DNA of 64,000 bases from Flavobacteriales bacterium (GTDB lineage: Bacteria > Bacteroidota > Bacteroidia > Flavobacteriales_F > PHOS-HE28). The translations under genes were made by a program, and so were the position numbers. The notes beneath the pieces were generated by a model that did not search any database, was not told where the DNA came from, and worked only from the letters and a program-made list of their open reading frames with translations. The DNA lies in the NCBI GenBank assembly GCA_030584065.1, contig CP129489.1, forward strand, positions 1,016,640 to 1,080,639, read 5' to 3'. This document shows positions 11,215 through 21,600 of this stretch, one piece after another; the stretch's first letter is position 1; every line of letters starts with the position of its first letter.

Positions 11215-11820
11215 ATGAAAAAGCACCTGCTTTCCCTCGCCTTCGGGGCCCTGGCCATGGGCGCCGCCGCGCAGTTCCAAGTGAACCCGCAGGCCGGGAT
11301 CAATTTCCAAGGACTCACCAGCCCGGAGCCGGGAGTCCAATACAAGGCCAATATCGGCTGGCAGCTCGGCGCTGACTTCCGCATCGGTGACCGCTTGTTC
11401 TTCCAGCCCGGAGCCCACTTCGGTCGAAGCGCCACCGCCATCAAGGCCTTCAATAACGATACGCTCCTGTACGAGGATGACCTGGTGCGCACGAGCCTGA
11501 AGCTGAATGCCTTGGTAGGCTATCGAATCATCGATTCCTATCAGTTCGACCTCCGCTTCATGCTAGGTCCAACCTACGATGTGCTGTTGAGCGTCGATGA
11601 CCGTGACGACCGCATCGGATACAACCGCGGCGATTTCCGTGGAGGGTCCCTGAATCTTGATGCCGCCCTCGGCTTCGACATGGGTGTGGTGACCGTTCAA
11701 CCCGGAGTCAGCTTCGGCCTGAGCCGGGTCTTCAGCGACAATCCCGTGGTGAAGGATATCGGATCAAGGTACCTCACGTACGGCGTGACCGTCGGCGTGA
11801 ACTTCGGTAACGACGACTGA
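11215..11820 (+). CDS. Porin/PorT-like outer-membrane beta-barrel protein
   Basis: The 201-residue protein has a signal peptide (KKHLLSLAFGALAMGAAAQ) and a 180-residue barrel of alternating beta-strands. Examples are NIGWQLGADFRIGDRLFFQP, LKLNALVGYR and the C-terminal TYGVTVGVNFG. This matches the small 8-stranded outer-membrane barrel families common in Bacteroidota. No ligand can be inferred. The reading frame is open further upstream to 11092, but the signal peptide fixes the start at 11215. A strong terminator follows. Confidence 0.8.
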   Translation: MKKHLLSLAFGALAMGAAAQFQVNPQAGINFQGLTSPEPGVQYKANIGWQLGADFRIGDRLFFQPGAHFGRSATAIKAFNNDTLLYEDDLVRTSLKLNALVGYRIIDSYQFDLRFMLGPTYDVLLSVDDRDDRIGYNRGDFRGGSLNLDAALGFDMGVVTVQPGVSFGLSRVFSDNPVVKDIGSRYLTYGVTVGVNFGNDD

Positions 11821-11839
11821 CGGAAGGCCCCTTATCCGA

Positions 11840-11876
11840 CGAGCGCCCTCGCCAATGCGGGGGCGCTCGGTTTTCT
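11840..11876 (+). terminator. Strong intrinsic terminator
   Basis: The 13-nt arms (11840-11852 and 11857-11869) pair throughout, including one G-T pair, around the loop CAAT. GTTTTCTT follows. It terminates the porin-like gene. The opposite-strand rhodanese gene ends within its T-run. Confidence 0.85.
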
Positions 11877-12295
11877 TAGTCCTTCACGACAGGGAGGCCC
11901 GCTTTCCGCCACGCGACGATGCCCCCTTCGAGGTGCTGCACCTGATAACCGCGCTGCGCAAGGTGCTCAAGGGCCTGCTCGCTGCGCCCGCCGCTGTGGC
12001 AATAGAGCAGCACCGGCCGTTTGGCGTCCAATCGTGCGAAGGCTTGCTCGTAGTCAGGCGCGGTCCAGTCGATGAGGGTGCTGCCGGCCAGGTGCCCTGC
12101 TGCATACTCGGCCGGTGTGCGTACATCCACAAGCTGGTAACGTCCGGATTCTACCTCTGCTTTGAATGCGGACGGGCCGAGGGCCGCAGGGTGATTAACG
12201 GCCATGCCGGTTGCTGGGGCTTGCTGCACCTGGCCAGCGGCGGGCAGGTGAGAGGTCAGCACGAGCAAAGCTCCGATCAGCCAGGAATGGTTCAT
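11876..12295 (-). CDS. Exported rhodanese-like sulfurtransferase
   Basis: The 139-residue protein has a signal peptide (NHSWLIGALLVLTSHLPAAG) and one rhodanese domain. It shows LVDVRTPAEYAAGHLAGSTL, the active-site loop LLYCHSGGRS with the catalytic Cys, and LEGGIVAWRKAGLPV. Rhodaneses carry sulfur as a cysteine persulfide; this one would work in the periplasm. Its ATG overlaps the stop of the upstream rhodanese gene (ATGA), so the two are translationally coupled. Confidence 0.85.
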   Translation of the reverse strand: MNHSWLIGALLVLTSHLPAAGQVQQAPATGMAVNHPAALGPSAFKAEVESGRYQLVDVRTPAEYAAGHLAGSTLIDWTAPDYEQAFARLDAKRPVLLYCHSGGRSEQALEHLAQRGYQVQHLEGGIVAWRKAGLPVVKD

Positions 12296-12552
12296 TGCGG
12301 ATCGAGGGTCATGGCCACATCCGTCCAACCGCCGCCATTCTGCAGCCCTGTGATCCCTCGTGCCTCCAGGTACAGCAGCGCCTGACCGCTGCGTGCGCCG
12401 CTTCGGCAGCACAGGACGATAGGCGTTGCCATGGTCCGGAATTCAGAGGTCCGCGCCGGCACTTGATCGAGCGGTATATTGATGGAACCGGGCACATGGC
12501 CGCCTTCGAACTCCTCCGGAGTGCGCACATCGACGATGGTGCCCGCGGCCAT
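12292..12552 (-). CDS. Cytoplasmic rhodanese-like protein directly behind tRNA-Ala
   Basis: The 86-residue single rhodanese domain has IVDVRTPEEFEGGHVPGSIN and the active-site loop VLCCRSGARS. There is no signal peptide. A longer reading frame starting at 12591 would read through the 3' half of the tRNA gene; those residues (MGSTPISST) are a typical tRNA artefact. The ATG at 12552, 14 nt after the tRNA 3' end, was therefore chosen. The start overlaps nothing else, and no separate promoter is visible between tRNA and gene, so co-transcription with the tRNA is likely. Confidence 0.8.
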   Translation of the reverse strand: MAAGTIVDVRTPEEFEGGHVPGSINIPLDQVPARTSEFRTMATPIVLCCRSGARSGQALLYLEARGITGLQNGGGWTDVAMTLDPQ

Positions 12553-12566
12553 GCCTGCGTTTCGGG

Positions 12567-12640
12567 TGGAGCTGATGGGAGTCGAACCCACGACCTCGTC
12601 ATTGCGAACGACGCGCTCTGGCCAGCTGAGCTACAGCCCC
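12567..12640 (-). tRNA. tRNA-Ala (anticodon CGC)
   Basis: The minus strand folds as a 74-nt cloverleaf. The acceptor is GGGGCTG with CAGCTCC, and the D-arm is GCTCAGCTGGCCAGAGC. The anticodon stem CGTCG/TGACG encloses the loop TTCGCAA, and the T-arm contains GGTTCGA. The acceptor stem has the alanine identity pair G3-U70. The anticodon CGC reads GCG codons. The discriminator is A; the CCA tail is not encoded. Confidence 0.95.
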
Positions 12641-12720
12641 GAAGTCGCCGCGAAGTTGCAAAGAAGACGCGAACTGCCGATATGGAACCGGAAAGCTCTT
12701 GGTGACGTAGAAGGCGGGCT

Positions 12721-13116
12721 ATGCTTCGCGAAACCTCACTGATCATCGCCGCCTTGCTCGCCGCGTGCCACTGCGTGGCGCAGGCGGATGACATGGCCTA
12801 CATGCCCAAAGAGGTCCCGGCCCGGACCGCGGACGATGCGGTGATCACCATGCACGAGACCGATACGCCCGGTGTGGTGGCGTTCAGCCTTCCCCCTGAG
12901 ACCTATCGGGTGGACCTCCTGAACGGGCAAGGCCGGGTGGTGGACAGCATGCCTCCGGATGCCGCAGCGGCCTTCGACCTGGATCGTCTCCGGCCCGGGA
13001 CCTGGACCCTCCGGGCGCACACGCCTGTGGGCATGCGCGTGCGCCGCTTCGTGGTGAGCAACAGGAACGGCCTCAACCGGGCCGTTGAAGCCTCGGCACG
13101 CCCCAAAGGCCGCTAG
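12721..13116 (+). CDS. Small exported protein with sorting-domain-like fold
   Basis: The 131-residue protein has a signal peptide (LIIAALLAACHCVAQ). Its C-terminal half has YRVDLLNGQGRVVDSM, RLRPGTWTLRAH and VRRFVVSN. This is the pattern of a T9SS type A C-terminal domain, but here it makes up almost the whole mature protein. The function is unknown. Its TAG stop overlaps the stop of the converging TPR gene (CTAG). Confidence 0.6.
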   Translation: MLRETSLIIAALLAACHCVAQADDMAYMPKEVPARTADDAVITMHETDTPGVVAFSLPPETYRVDLLNGQGRVVDSMPPDAAAAFDLDRLRPGTWTLRAHTPVGMRVRRFVVSNRNGLNRAVEASARPKGR

Positions 13117-14150
13117 CGCGCCTTCACCTTCACGCCCTTGGCCGCGAGCCTGCTCAGGCCGAGGGCCGCTTCGGTGTGGGTGGGGTCGATGCGCAGGGTC
13201 TGCTCGTAATCCGCCTTCGCACTGTCCAAGCGGCCCTCCAGTTCATAAGTGACGCCCCTGCTGTACCACGCCTGCGTGTAAGTGGGCATCTTGGCAATGG
13301 CCCTCTGGAACTGCTCGCGCGCCATCAATGTCTTCTTCTGGTGCTCGAGCAGGATGTACCCGGTGTTGTAGTATGCCAATGGGTAGTCGGGATCGATCTC
13401 CTTGATGCGGGCGTAACAGGCGAGGGCCAGGCTGTCCCGGTCATGTTCCTGCGCGAACATCGCCTTGTTGTAATGGGCCTCGATGCTCGTGGGCCGTTCG
13501 GCGATGGCCGCATCGTAGTAGTCCAGCGCGAGGGCGTCATGGCGGGCCGCGTGCAGGATGCCCAAGGAGATGTAGGCGTCATAGAGGTCCGGGTCGCGCT
13601 CCACGGCGGTCTGGTAGCTGCTTATGGCCAGGTCGGTGTCACCGGCGGTGCGGTGGATCCACCCTTTGAGGTTGTACAGCTGGCCATTCTGAGGGTCCAG
13701 CCGCAGGGCGTCATTGGCCTCGGCCATGGCTTCTTTGAAGCGTCCCTGTACGAGGTAAAGCTCACTCAGCTTACTGCGTGCGTCCGTTGAGCTAGGGGCC
13801 AGTTCGATGGCCTGTTGGAAGCTCCGCTCGGCATCCACCAGCCTCACCTTCCGGAAATAGAGCCCACCCAAGGCGAGGCGCCAAGCGGAATTGGCGCTGT
13901 CAAGGACGATGGCACGCTTCCAGTCGGCCTCAGCCAGCGCCAGGCTGTCAATGCCCTCGAAGAATGCGGCACGCTGGGCGAAGAGCGCCGCATCGTCGGG
14001 GTTGTCGATGATGCGCTGCTCGATCCAGGCCAGGCTGCCCTCCGGGGCTTGTGCGTCACGCGGTTCCTTTCCCCCCGGTGCCTGGCAGGCGATGAGGGCA
14101 AGGCACCAGAAGGCATTGAAGGCCAGGGAACGGGAAATCGGTTGACCCAT
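13113..14150 (-). CDS. TPR-repeat lipoprotein
   Basis: The 345-residue protein has a lipoprotein signal with lipobox LIAC near residue 21. It then consists of about eight tetratricopeptide repeats, with typical positions such as AEADWKRAIVLDSANSAW, QLYNLKGWIHRTAGDTD, YNTGYILLEHQ and AWYSRGVTYELEGRLDSAKA. TPR proteins are protein-protein scaffolds. The lipid anchor would place it at a periplasm-facing membrane. The start at 14150 was chosen because it gives a clean lipoprotein signal. A hairpin sits 5 nt upstream of the start. Confidence 0.8.
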   Translation of the reverse strand: MGQPISRSLAFNAFWCLALIACQAPGGKEPRDAQAPEGSLAWIEQRIIDNPDDAALFAQRAAFFEGIDSLALAEADWKRAIVLDSANSAWRLALGGLYFRKVRLVDAERSFQQAIELAPSSTDARSKLSELYLVQGRFKEAMAEANDALRLDPQNGQLYNLKGWIHRTAGDTDLAISSYQTAVERDPDLYDAYISLGILHAARHDALALDYYDAAIAERPTSIEAHYNKAMFAQEHDRDSLALACYARIKEIDPDYPLAYYNTGYILLEHQKKTLMAREQFQRAIAKMPTYTQAWYSRGVTYELEGRLDSAKADYEQTLRIDPTHTEAALGLSRLAAKGVKVKAR

Positions 14151-14155
14151 AAAGC

Positions 14156-14185
14156 GAAGGCCCCGGATCACCTTCCGGGGCCTTC
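14156..14185 (-). terminator. Hairpin between recA and the TPR gene
   Basis: The perfect 11-bp inverted repeat GAAGGCCCCGG (14156-14166) / CCGGGGCCTTC (14175-14185) has an 8-nt loop. It lies 20 nt after the recA stop on the same strand and ends 5 nt before the TPR-gene ATG. It may terminate recA transcription, or it may occlude the TPR start if transcription reads through. The downstream minus-strand sequence (GCTTTATG) is only weakly T-rich. Confidence 0.5.
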
Positions 14186-14205
14186 AAAAGTAGCGGCTGA
14201 ACCCA

Positions 14206-15225
14206 TCAGGCCGTGACCGGCTGCTCGGTCTTGGCCACCGCTTCCTTGATCCGTTGCTCGAGTTCGAGGCAAAGTTCCTCGTTGTCATCGAGGAGTTGGC
14301 GCACCATGTCGCGCCCCTGGCCGAGCTTGTTGTCCTCGTAGCTGAACCAGCTGCCGCTCTTCTTCACGATGCCCATCTCCACGGCCATGTCGATGATCTC
14401 ACCCGTCTTGCTCACGCCCTTGCCGAACATGATGTCGAACTCGGCCTTGCGGAACGGAGGGGCCACCTTGTTCTTCACCACCTTCACACGGGTGCGGTTG
14501 CCGATGACGTTCTCTCCTTCCTTGAGTTGCGTCACGCGACGGATGTCGAGGCGGATGGTGGCGTAGAACTTCAGCGCGTTGCCGCCGGTGGTGGTCTCCG
14601 GATTGCCGAACATGACACCGATCTTCTCGCGGAGCTGGTTGATGAAGATGCAGCAGCAACCGGTCTTGCCGATTGTGCTGGTGAGCTTGCGCAGGGCCTT
14701 GCTCATGAGGCGGGCCTGCATACCGACTGCACTGTCACCCATTTCACCCTCGATCTCGGCGCGTGGGGTCAAGGCCGCCACGGAATCGACCACCAAAAGG
14801 TCGATGGCGCCAGAGCGAATCAGGTTGTCGGCGATCTCCAAGGCCTGCTCCCCGTTGTCAGGCTGGCTGATGAGCAGGTTCTCGGTGTCCACGCCAAGCC
14901 CCTCGGCATAGAAGCGGTCGAAGGCGTGCTCGGCATCGATGATGGCCGCAATTCCGCCTCGCTTCTGGCATTCGGCGATGGCGTGGATAGCCAAGGTGGT
15001 CTTTCCGGATGATTCCGGGCCGTAGATCTCGATGATCCGCCCCTTGGGATAGCCGCCAACGCCCAAGGCCAGGTCTAGTCCCAGCGAGCCGGTGGGAATC
15101 ACCTCCACCTGTTCGATGGCATCATCGCCGAGCTTCATGATGGCGCCCTTGCCGAAGGTCTTCTCCAGCTTATCCAGGGTGAGCTGAAGCGCCTTGAGTT
15201 TCTCCTTGTTGATCTCCGTTGCCAT
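14206..15225 (-). CDS. recA: RecA recombinase
   Basis: The 339-residue protein is full length for RecA. Walker [10 protein letters not shown] lies at residues 69-77, the Walker B-like [10 protein letters not shown] near 145, and the DNA-binding loop region [20 protein letters not shown] near 195. RecA forms filaments on single-stranded DNA for homologous recombination and stimulates LexA-type cleavage in the SOS response. No LexA-type operator is recognised in the 470-bp upstream region. It is transcribed away from the giant surface-protein gene. Confidence 0.98.
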   Translation of the reverse strand: MATEINKEKLKALQLTLDKLEKTFGKGAIMKLGDDAIEQVEVIPTGSLGLDLALGVGGYPKGRIIEIYGPESSGKTTLAIHAIAECQKRGGIAAIIDAEHAFDRFYAEGLGVDTENLLISQPDNGEQALEIADNLIRSGAIDLLVVDSVAALTPRAEIEGEMGDSAVGMQARLMSKALRKLTSTIGKTGCCCIFINQLREKIGVMFGNPETTTGGNALKFYATIRLDIRRVTQLKEGENVIGNRTRVKVVKNKVAPPFRKAEFDIMFGKGVSKTGEIIDMAVEMGIVKKSGSWFSYEDNKLGQGRDMVRQLLDDNEELCLELEQRIKEAVAKTEQPVTA

Positions 15226-15698
15226 GGCCTATGGTGTTGTGGTTAGTTGCGGAATCGAACGATTGACGGAAAAACCGTCGATATCATGACGCCCAAATAA
15301 GCACCGCGGTGCAGGCTGTGCCAAATTTCTCGGCAAGAAGTTTTGAACAAGCGTCACCATTCTTGGTACCGATTGATTGGATTACTCACCGTCGAACAGC
15401 CAAGAATGTCGACGAAATGAGGTTTTTCAAAGACGAAACTTGACACAGGGTGCCGAATGGCCATAGGTTCGCGGCACTCTTTCTCGACTGGGTCGCTTTT
15501 CGGACCACTGCCTTTGAACGCTTGGACCTGAACCACAGGGCCAGCGACATGCGATCCACCCATACGCCCAGCGAGGGCACCGCGAAGCCGGTGACCCGCG
15601 CCAACGAAACTGACCGCCTTTGGCTGGACCCCGAGCAAGGCTTGGGGACCGTGCCTGCTCATGCTTCACCGGAAACACATGAACCAATCTCCAACCCC
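15226..15698. other. Intergenic region between recA and the giant surface protein
   Basis: About 470 bp hold no convincing gene. A possible promoter for the giant gene is TTG (15440-15442), then 21 nt, then TAGGTTCG (15464-15471). The first resembles the -33 TTTG box and the second the -7 TAnnTTTG box. This would give an mRNA leader of about 220 nt. The reading frame of the giant gene is open from 15450, but those residues lack a signal peptide and are compositionally random. No clear recA promoter is visible. Confidence 0.4.
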
Positions 15699-18600
15699 AT
15701 GCACTCCACACCTACCCTGTTGAGGGCAGCGCGCGCCCTGCTGGCCGCGCTGCTCCTCTTGTTGCTGCCGGCCCTGCCTGCAGCGGCGCAACTGGCTCGC
15801 GGCATGGCGCCGTCCAAGGGCCATTCCGCGCCCCAGTCGCACCAAGGCCATCATCACGATGACTTGGCGCAGCTCCTGAACATGCACGACCAGGAGATCC
15901 ACTTCACGGAGAACAAGGGGCAGTTCAGTCCCGGTGTGCTCTTTCGGGCGGACTTCCCCTACGGACAGGCGGTAGCCACCCCCCAAGGCATGGTGGTGAC
16001 GGCCTTCGACCCCGTGGAAGTGGACAAACGCATTGCGGATGGCTTCGCGATCGAGGAGGAGCAGCGTCAAGGGCGACCCGCACGCGAGCTCACCTGGAGG
16101 CGAAGGGGCCATGCCTGGCAACTGCGCTTCGTGGGCGGAAACGCATCGGCACGTGCGGAGGGCCGCGACGCACACCCTGAGGTATCCAACTACTTCGTGG
16201 GCGACCGCCAGGCCACCGACGTGCGCAGCTTCCAGGAAGTATGGTACCGCGATGTGTACCCGGGCATCGATGCGCGCTACTATCCGGCCAAGGACGGCTC
16301 GCTGGAGTATGACCTGATCGTGATGCCTGGCGCCGATGCCGGACGCATCGCCATCGCCCATGACGGCATCGGCAAGATGCGCGTGAACGAGCAGGGTGAA
16401 CTGCTGATCGAGACCCTCCTGGGCGAGCTGGCGCACCCTGCGCCCTACGTGTACCAGCGCATCAACGGCAAGGAGATCGCCGTGGCCAGCCGCTACACTA
16501 TCGAGGGTGACAACACCCTGCGTTTCGAGCTGGGGGCCTATGACAAGCAGCATCCGCTGGTGATCGACCCCATCGCCATGCGCTGGGCCACCTGGATCAA
16601 CACCAACAGCAGCGACGACAACCACGGCCACTGCATCTGGGTGGACCCCGCCGATGGCGCCATCTATGTGGTGGCCCGCGTGGTGGGCACCACGGACCAG
16701 ATCACCCCGGGCGCCTTCGATGAGACGGCCAATGGCAACCTGGAGATCATCGTTGGCAAGTACCTGGAGCCTTCCGCGGTGGGCGGCAGCGGCACCCGCG
16801 TGTGGCAGACCTACATCGGTGGCGGCGGTGACGACAACCCCTACGCCATGGAACAGGGCCCCGACGGGAACCTGTACATCACCGGCCAGACGAGCAGCAC
16901 CAACTTCCCCCTGCTGGGCGGCAGCGCCTTCAGCGGATCCAGCATCAACCAGCAGTCGCAGAGCGGCATCGATGTCTTCGTGCTGAAGATCAATACCGCG
17001 GGCAGCAGTATCAAGGCCGCCGTGGTGGGGGGTAATGGGGCCGACGACAACTACGATGTGCGCCTGGCGGCCAACGGCGACGTGTTCGTGGCCGGGAGCA
17101 CCACCAGCACCAACCTGTCCACGCTGAACCCCGGCAGCGGAGCCAGCAACACCAACAACGGCGGTGCGGATGTGCTGCTGTTCCGGGTGAACCAGGACCT
17201 GAGCAGCCTGGTGTGGATGCGCAACTATGGCGGAAGCAGCACCGACCGTGCGAGCATCATGCTGCACAACCCCGTGAGCGGCGACCTCTTCGTGGGTGGC
17301 AACACCAGCAGCACCAACTTCCCCACGGTGAGCCCGCGCCAAAGCACGCGCGGAGGGACCAGCGCCGGCTTCATCCAGCGCCTGAACGGCACCACGGCCG
17401 CCACGGTCTGGTCCTCCTACTTCAGCAGCGACGCCAACGACGATGCCAACCTGCTGTGCATGGAGTTCAATGCCGCCCGCACGGAGCTCTACTTCGGCGG
17501 GGTGACCGAGGGCCTGAACAGTGCGAACATCACGGCCGGCGCCTATGATACGGGACACAACGGGAGCAACGACTTCTACGTGGGCCGGATGAGCATCGAC
17601 CAGAATTTCCTGGGCGGCACCTACGTGGGTGGCAGCAGCAACGAGGTGAACATGATGGGCCTGAACGTGGACCAGAACAACGATGTCTACGTGTTCGGCT
17701 ATTCCAACAGCACCAACTTCCCGATGAGCACGGCACCGAACGTGCCGCTGCAGACCACCAACCAGGGCAGCAACGACAAGGTCTTCTTCAAACTGGAGAG
17801 CGACCTCAGCGCACTGGAGTTCAGCACCTACTACGGCGGCACGGCCGACGATTATGACCCGGTGGGCGAGCGCGGCATCAAGTTCAGCAACTGCCGCATC
17901 TACACCATCGTCACCGCGCGCAGCAACAACATCCCGCTGACGCAGGGCGCGCTGAACACCACCAAGGTGAGCGGCACCACCCGCTACGAGCCCGGCCTGG
18001 TGGTGTGGGCCAACCCGCCCGACCTGCTGGGCAACAGCATCACCTACCAGGGCGTGGCCATCTGCCCCGGAGCCACTCCGGGCGATATCATCGGCTCGGA
18101 GCCCACCTACGTGCTGCCCACCATCGTGCGCAACAACAGCGCGTCCTCCTATCCTTCGTTCGGCAGCGCCGCGACCTACCAATGGCAGATCAGCACCGAT
18201 AGCCTCACGTGGACGAACATACCCGGGGCCACAGGACAGAACCTCTCGGGAGCGCAGATCGGAGCGCTCACGCAGGACACCTATATCCGTCGGATCATCG
18301 GCGGCGATGCATGCATCCTCGCCGGCGCGGCCGACCAGGTGGTGAAGGTGCGCATCATGACGGTGGAAGGCACCGTGACCGACGCGCTGTGCAATGGCGC
18401 GGCCACCGGCAGCATCACCGCAACGGCCGATGGCCAGGCCCCCTTCACGTACATCTGGAGCGATGGGCAGAGCACGCAGACGGCGGGCAACCTCGCCGCA
18501 GGGCCCTATACCGTGACGGTGACCGATTTCAATGGCTGCAGCGCCACGGCCAACTTCGTGGTCGGCCAGCCCGCCCCCCTCTCCGCCAACATCAACACCA

Positions 18601-21600
18601 CGCTCGATGCCTGCAACACCAGCACCGGCGGCGCAAGCGCGAGCGGCACCGGTGGCACGCCCGGCTACGGTTACGCATGGAGCACAGGAGCCGTCGGCCC
18701 GAACATCACCGGCGTGCCGGCCGGGCTCTACAGCGTGACCGTGACCGATTTCAACCAGTGCTCGGTTTCCATTCCCGTCAACATCCAAGGCACGGTTCCG
18801 CCCGTGGCGGATGCCGGTGCTGATGCGGAGATCAATTGCGCGACCGGCCCCAGCATCCAGCTCAACGGCAGCAGCACGCCGCAGGGCCTGCAATTCTCAT
18901 GGAGCGGGCCGGGCATCGCCTCGGGCGGTGGCACAGCGAATCCCAGCGTTAACCAGGCCGGCATCTACACGCTCACCGTCACCGATCCGCAAACGGGGTG
19001 CAGCAGCACTGACGTGGTGGAGGTCACCGTGAACACGACGTCCCCAAGCGCCCAAGCCTCAGGCGGCACCATCACCTGCACCAACGCGTGCGTGCAGCTC
19101 ACCGGCAGTGGCAACGGCAGCTTCAGCTGGAGCGGCCCCGACGGCTTCACCAGCACCGAGCAGAACCCCACGGTATGCGTCCCGGGCACCTACATCCTCA
19201 CGGTGACGGGCGCCAACGGCTGCACCAGCACAGCTACCGCTCAGGTCAACAGCGATACGGAGGCTCCTGCGGCCGAGGCCACGGGCGGTTCGATCAACTG
19301 CAACCTGCTGTCGACGCAGCTGCAGGGTTCCGGCGATGGCAGCCTGGCCTGGACCGGTCCGAACGGCTTCACCAGCAGCGAGGCCGATCCGGTGGTCAAC
19401 GTGGCCGGCACCTACACCCTCACGGTGACCGCTGCCAACGGCTGCACCACCTCGATCCTGGCAGATGTCACCATCAGCGGCACCACGGCCAGCGCCGGTG
19501 CCAATGGCGGGGAGATCAGCTGCCTTCAACCCACCGTGCAACTCCAGGGCGCCAGCCTAACCCCCAACGTGACCTATGCCTGGAGCGGTCCTGGTGCCTT
19601 CACCAGCACCGACCAGAACCCGGTCGTGAGCCTACCCGGCACCTACACCTTGACGGTGACCGGCGCCAGCATCCAGGCGGAGGACGGACCGATCGCCTGC
19701 GTGGGCACGGCCGAAGCATTGGTGACCGGCAATACGGATGAACCCGGGGCTGTGGCTTCGGGCGGCACCATCACCTGCAACAACGAGTGCGTGACGCTGA
19801 GCGGTAGCGGCAATGGCAGCTTCGCCTGGAGCGGCCCCGATGGCTTCACCAGCACCGAGCAGAACCCGACGGTGTGCGCCCCCGGTACTTACACCCTCAC
19901 GGTGACCGGTACCAACGGCTGCACCAGCACCGCCACCGCCGAGGTCGGCGAGGACACTGATCTGCCCGGCGCGCAAGCTTCTGGCGGCACCCTCACCTGC
20001 AACAACGCGTGCGTGCAACTGAGCGGCAGCGGCAACGGCAGCTTCGCCTGGAGCGGCCCCAACGGCTTCACCAGCACCGAGCAGAACCCAACCGTGTGCG
20101 CCCCCGGCACCTACACCCTCACGGTGACCGGCAGCAACGGCTGCACCAGCGTGGCGACCGCTGAAGTGGCGCGGGATGTGGATGAGCCCGGCGCGCAAGC
20201 TTCTGGCGGCACCATCACCTGCAACAATGAGTGCGTGACGCTGAGCGGCAGCGGCAACGGCAGCTTCGCTTGGAGCGGCCCCGATGGCTTCACCAGCACC
20301 GAGCAGAACCCGACGGTGTGCGCCCCTGGCACCTACACCCTCACGGTGACGGGCAGCAACGGCTGCACCAGCACCGCCACGGCAGAAGTGGGTCAGGATG
20401 TGGATGCGCCCGGCGCACAAGCGGCTGGCGGCACCATCACCTGCAACAACGAGTGCGTGACGCTGAGCGGTAGCGGCAATGGCAGCTTCGCCTGGAGCGG
20501 CCCCGATGGCTTCACCAGCACCGAGCAGAACCCGACGGTGTGCGCCCCCGGTACTTACACCCTCACGGTGACCGGTACCAACGGTTGCACCAGCACCGCG
20601 ACCGCTCTGGTCGATGAGGACCTGGTCGCACCCGGGGCTCAGGCTGCTGGCGTCACCATCACCTGCAACAACGCGTGCGTGCAACTGAGCTGCAGCGGCA
20701 ACGGCAGCTTCGCCTGGAGCGGCCCCAACGGCTTCACCAGCACCGAGCAGAACCCGACGGTGTGCGCCCCTGGCACCTACACCCTCACGGTGACCGGCAC
20801 CAACGGCTGCACCAGCACCGCTACGGCTGAAGTGGGTCAGGATGTGGATGCGCCCGGCGCTCAAGCGGCTGGCGGCACCCTCACCTGCAACAACGAGTGC
20901 GTGCAGCTGAGCGGCAGCGGCAACGGCAGCTTCGCCTGGACCGGTCCCAACGGCTTCACCAGCACCGAGCAGAACCCGACGGTGTGCGCCCCTGGCACCT
21001 ACACCCTCACGGTGACCGGTACCAACGGCTGCACCAGCACCGCCACCGCCGAGGTCGGCGAGGACACTGATCTGCCCGGCGCGCAAGCTTCTGGCGGCAC
21101 CCTCACCTGCAACAACGAGTGCGTGACCCTGCAAGGCGTGGGTAACGGTTCGTACAGCTGGAGCGGCCCCGACGGCCTCACCAGCGCCGAGCAGAACCCG
21201 ACGGTATGCGTCCCCGGCACCTACACCCTCACGGTGACCGGCACCAACGGCTGCACCAGCACCGCCACGGCCGAAGTGGGTCAGGATGTGGATGTGCCCG
21301 GCGCTCAGGCCGCTGGCGGCACCCTCACCTGCAACAACGAGTGCGTGACCCTGCAAGGCGTGGGTAACGGTTCGTACAGCTGGACCGGCCCCAACGGCTT
21401 CATCAGCATCGAGCAGAACCCGACGGTGTGCGCCCCCGGCACCTATACCCTCACGGTGACCGGTGCCAACGGCTGCACCAGCACCGCCACCGCCGAGGTC
21501 GGCGAGGACACTGATCTGCCCGGCGCGCAAGCTTCTGGCGGCACCATCACCTGCAACAATGAGTGCGTGACGCTGAGCGGCAGCGGCAACGGCAGCTTCG

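Noticed and set aside
12553-12591. Longer start for the first rhodanese gene (MGSTPISST...)
   Set aside because: These codons are the 3' half of tRNA-Ala read as protein, a common annotation artefact.
15450-15698. N-terminal extension of the giant protein by 83 residues
   Set aside because: The extension would hide a perfect signal peptide starting at 15699, and it contains no conserved sequence.
15666-18893. 1075-codon antisense open frame under the start of the giant gene
   Set aside because: It is a by-product of high GC in the third codon position. Its composition is low-complexity (Ala, Gly, His, Val, Arg) and no family is recognisable.
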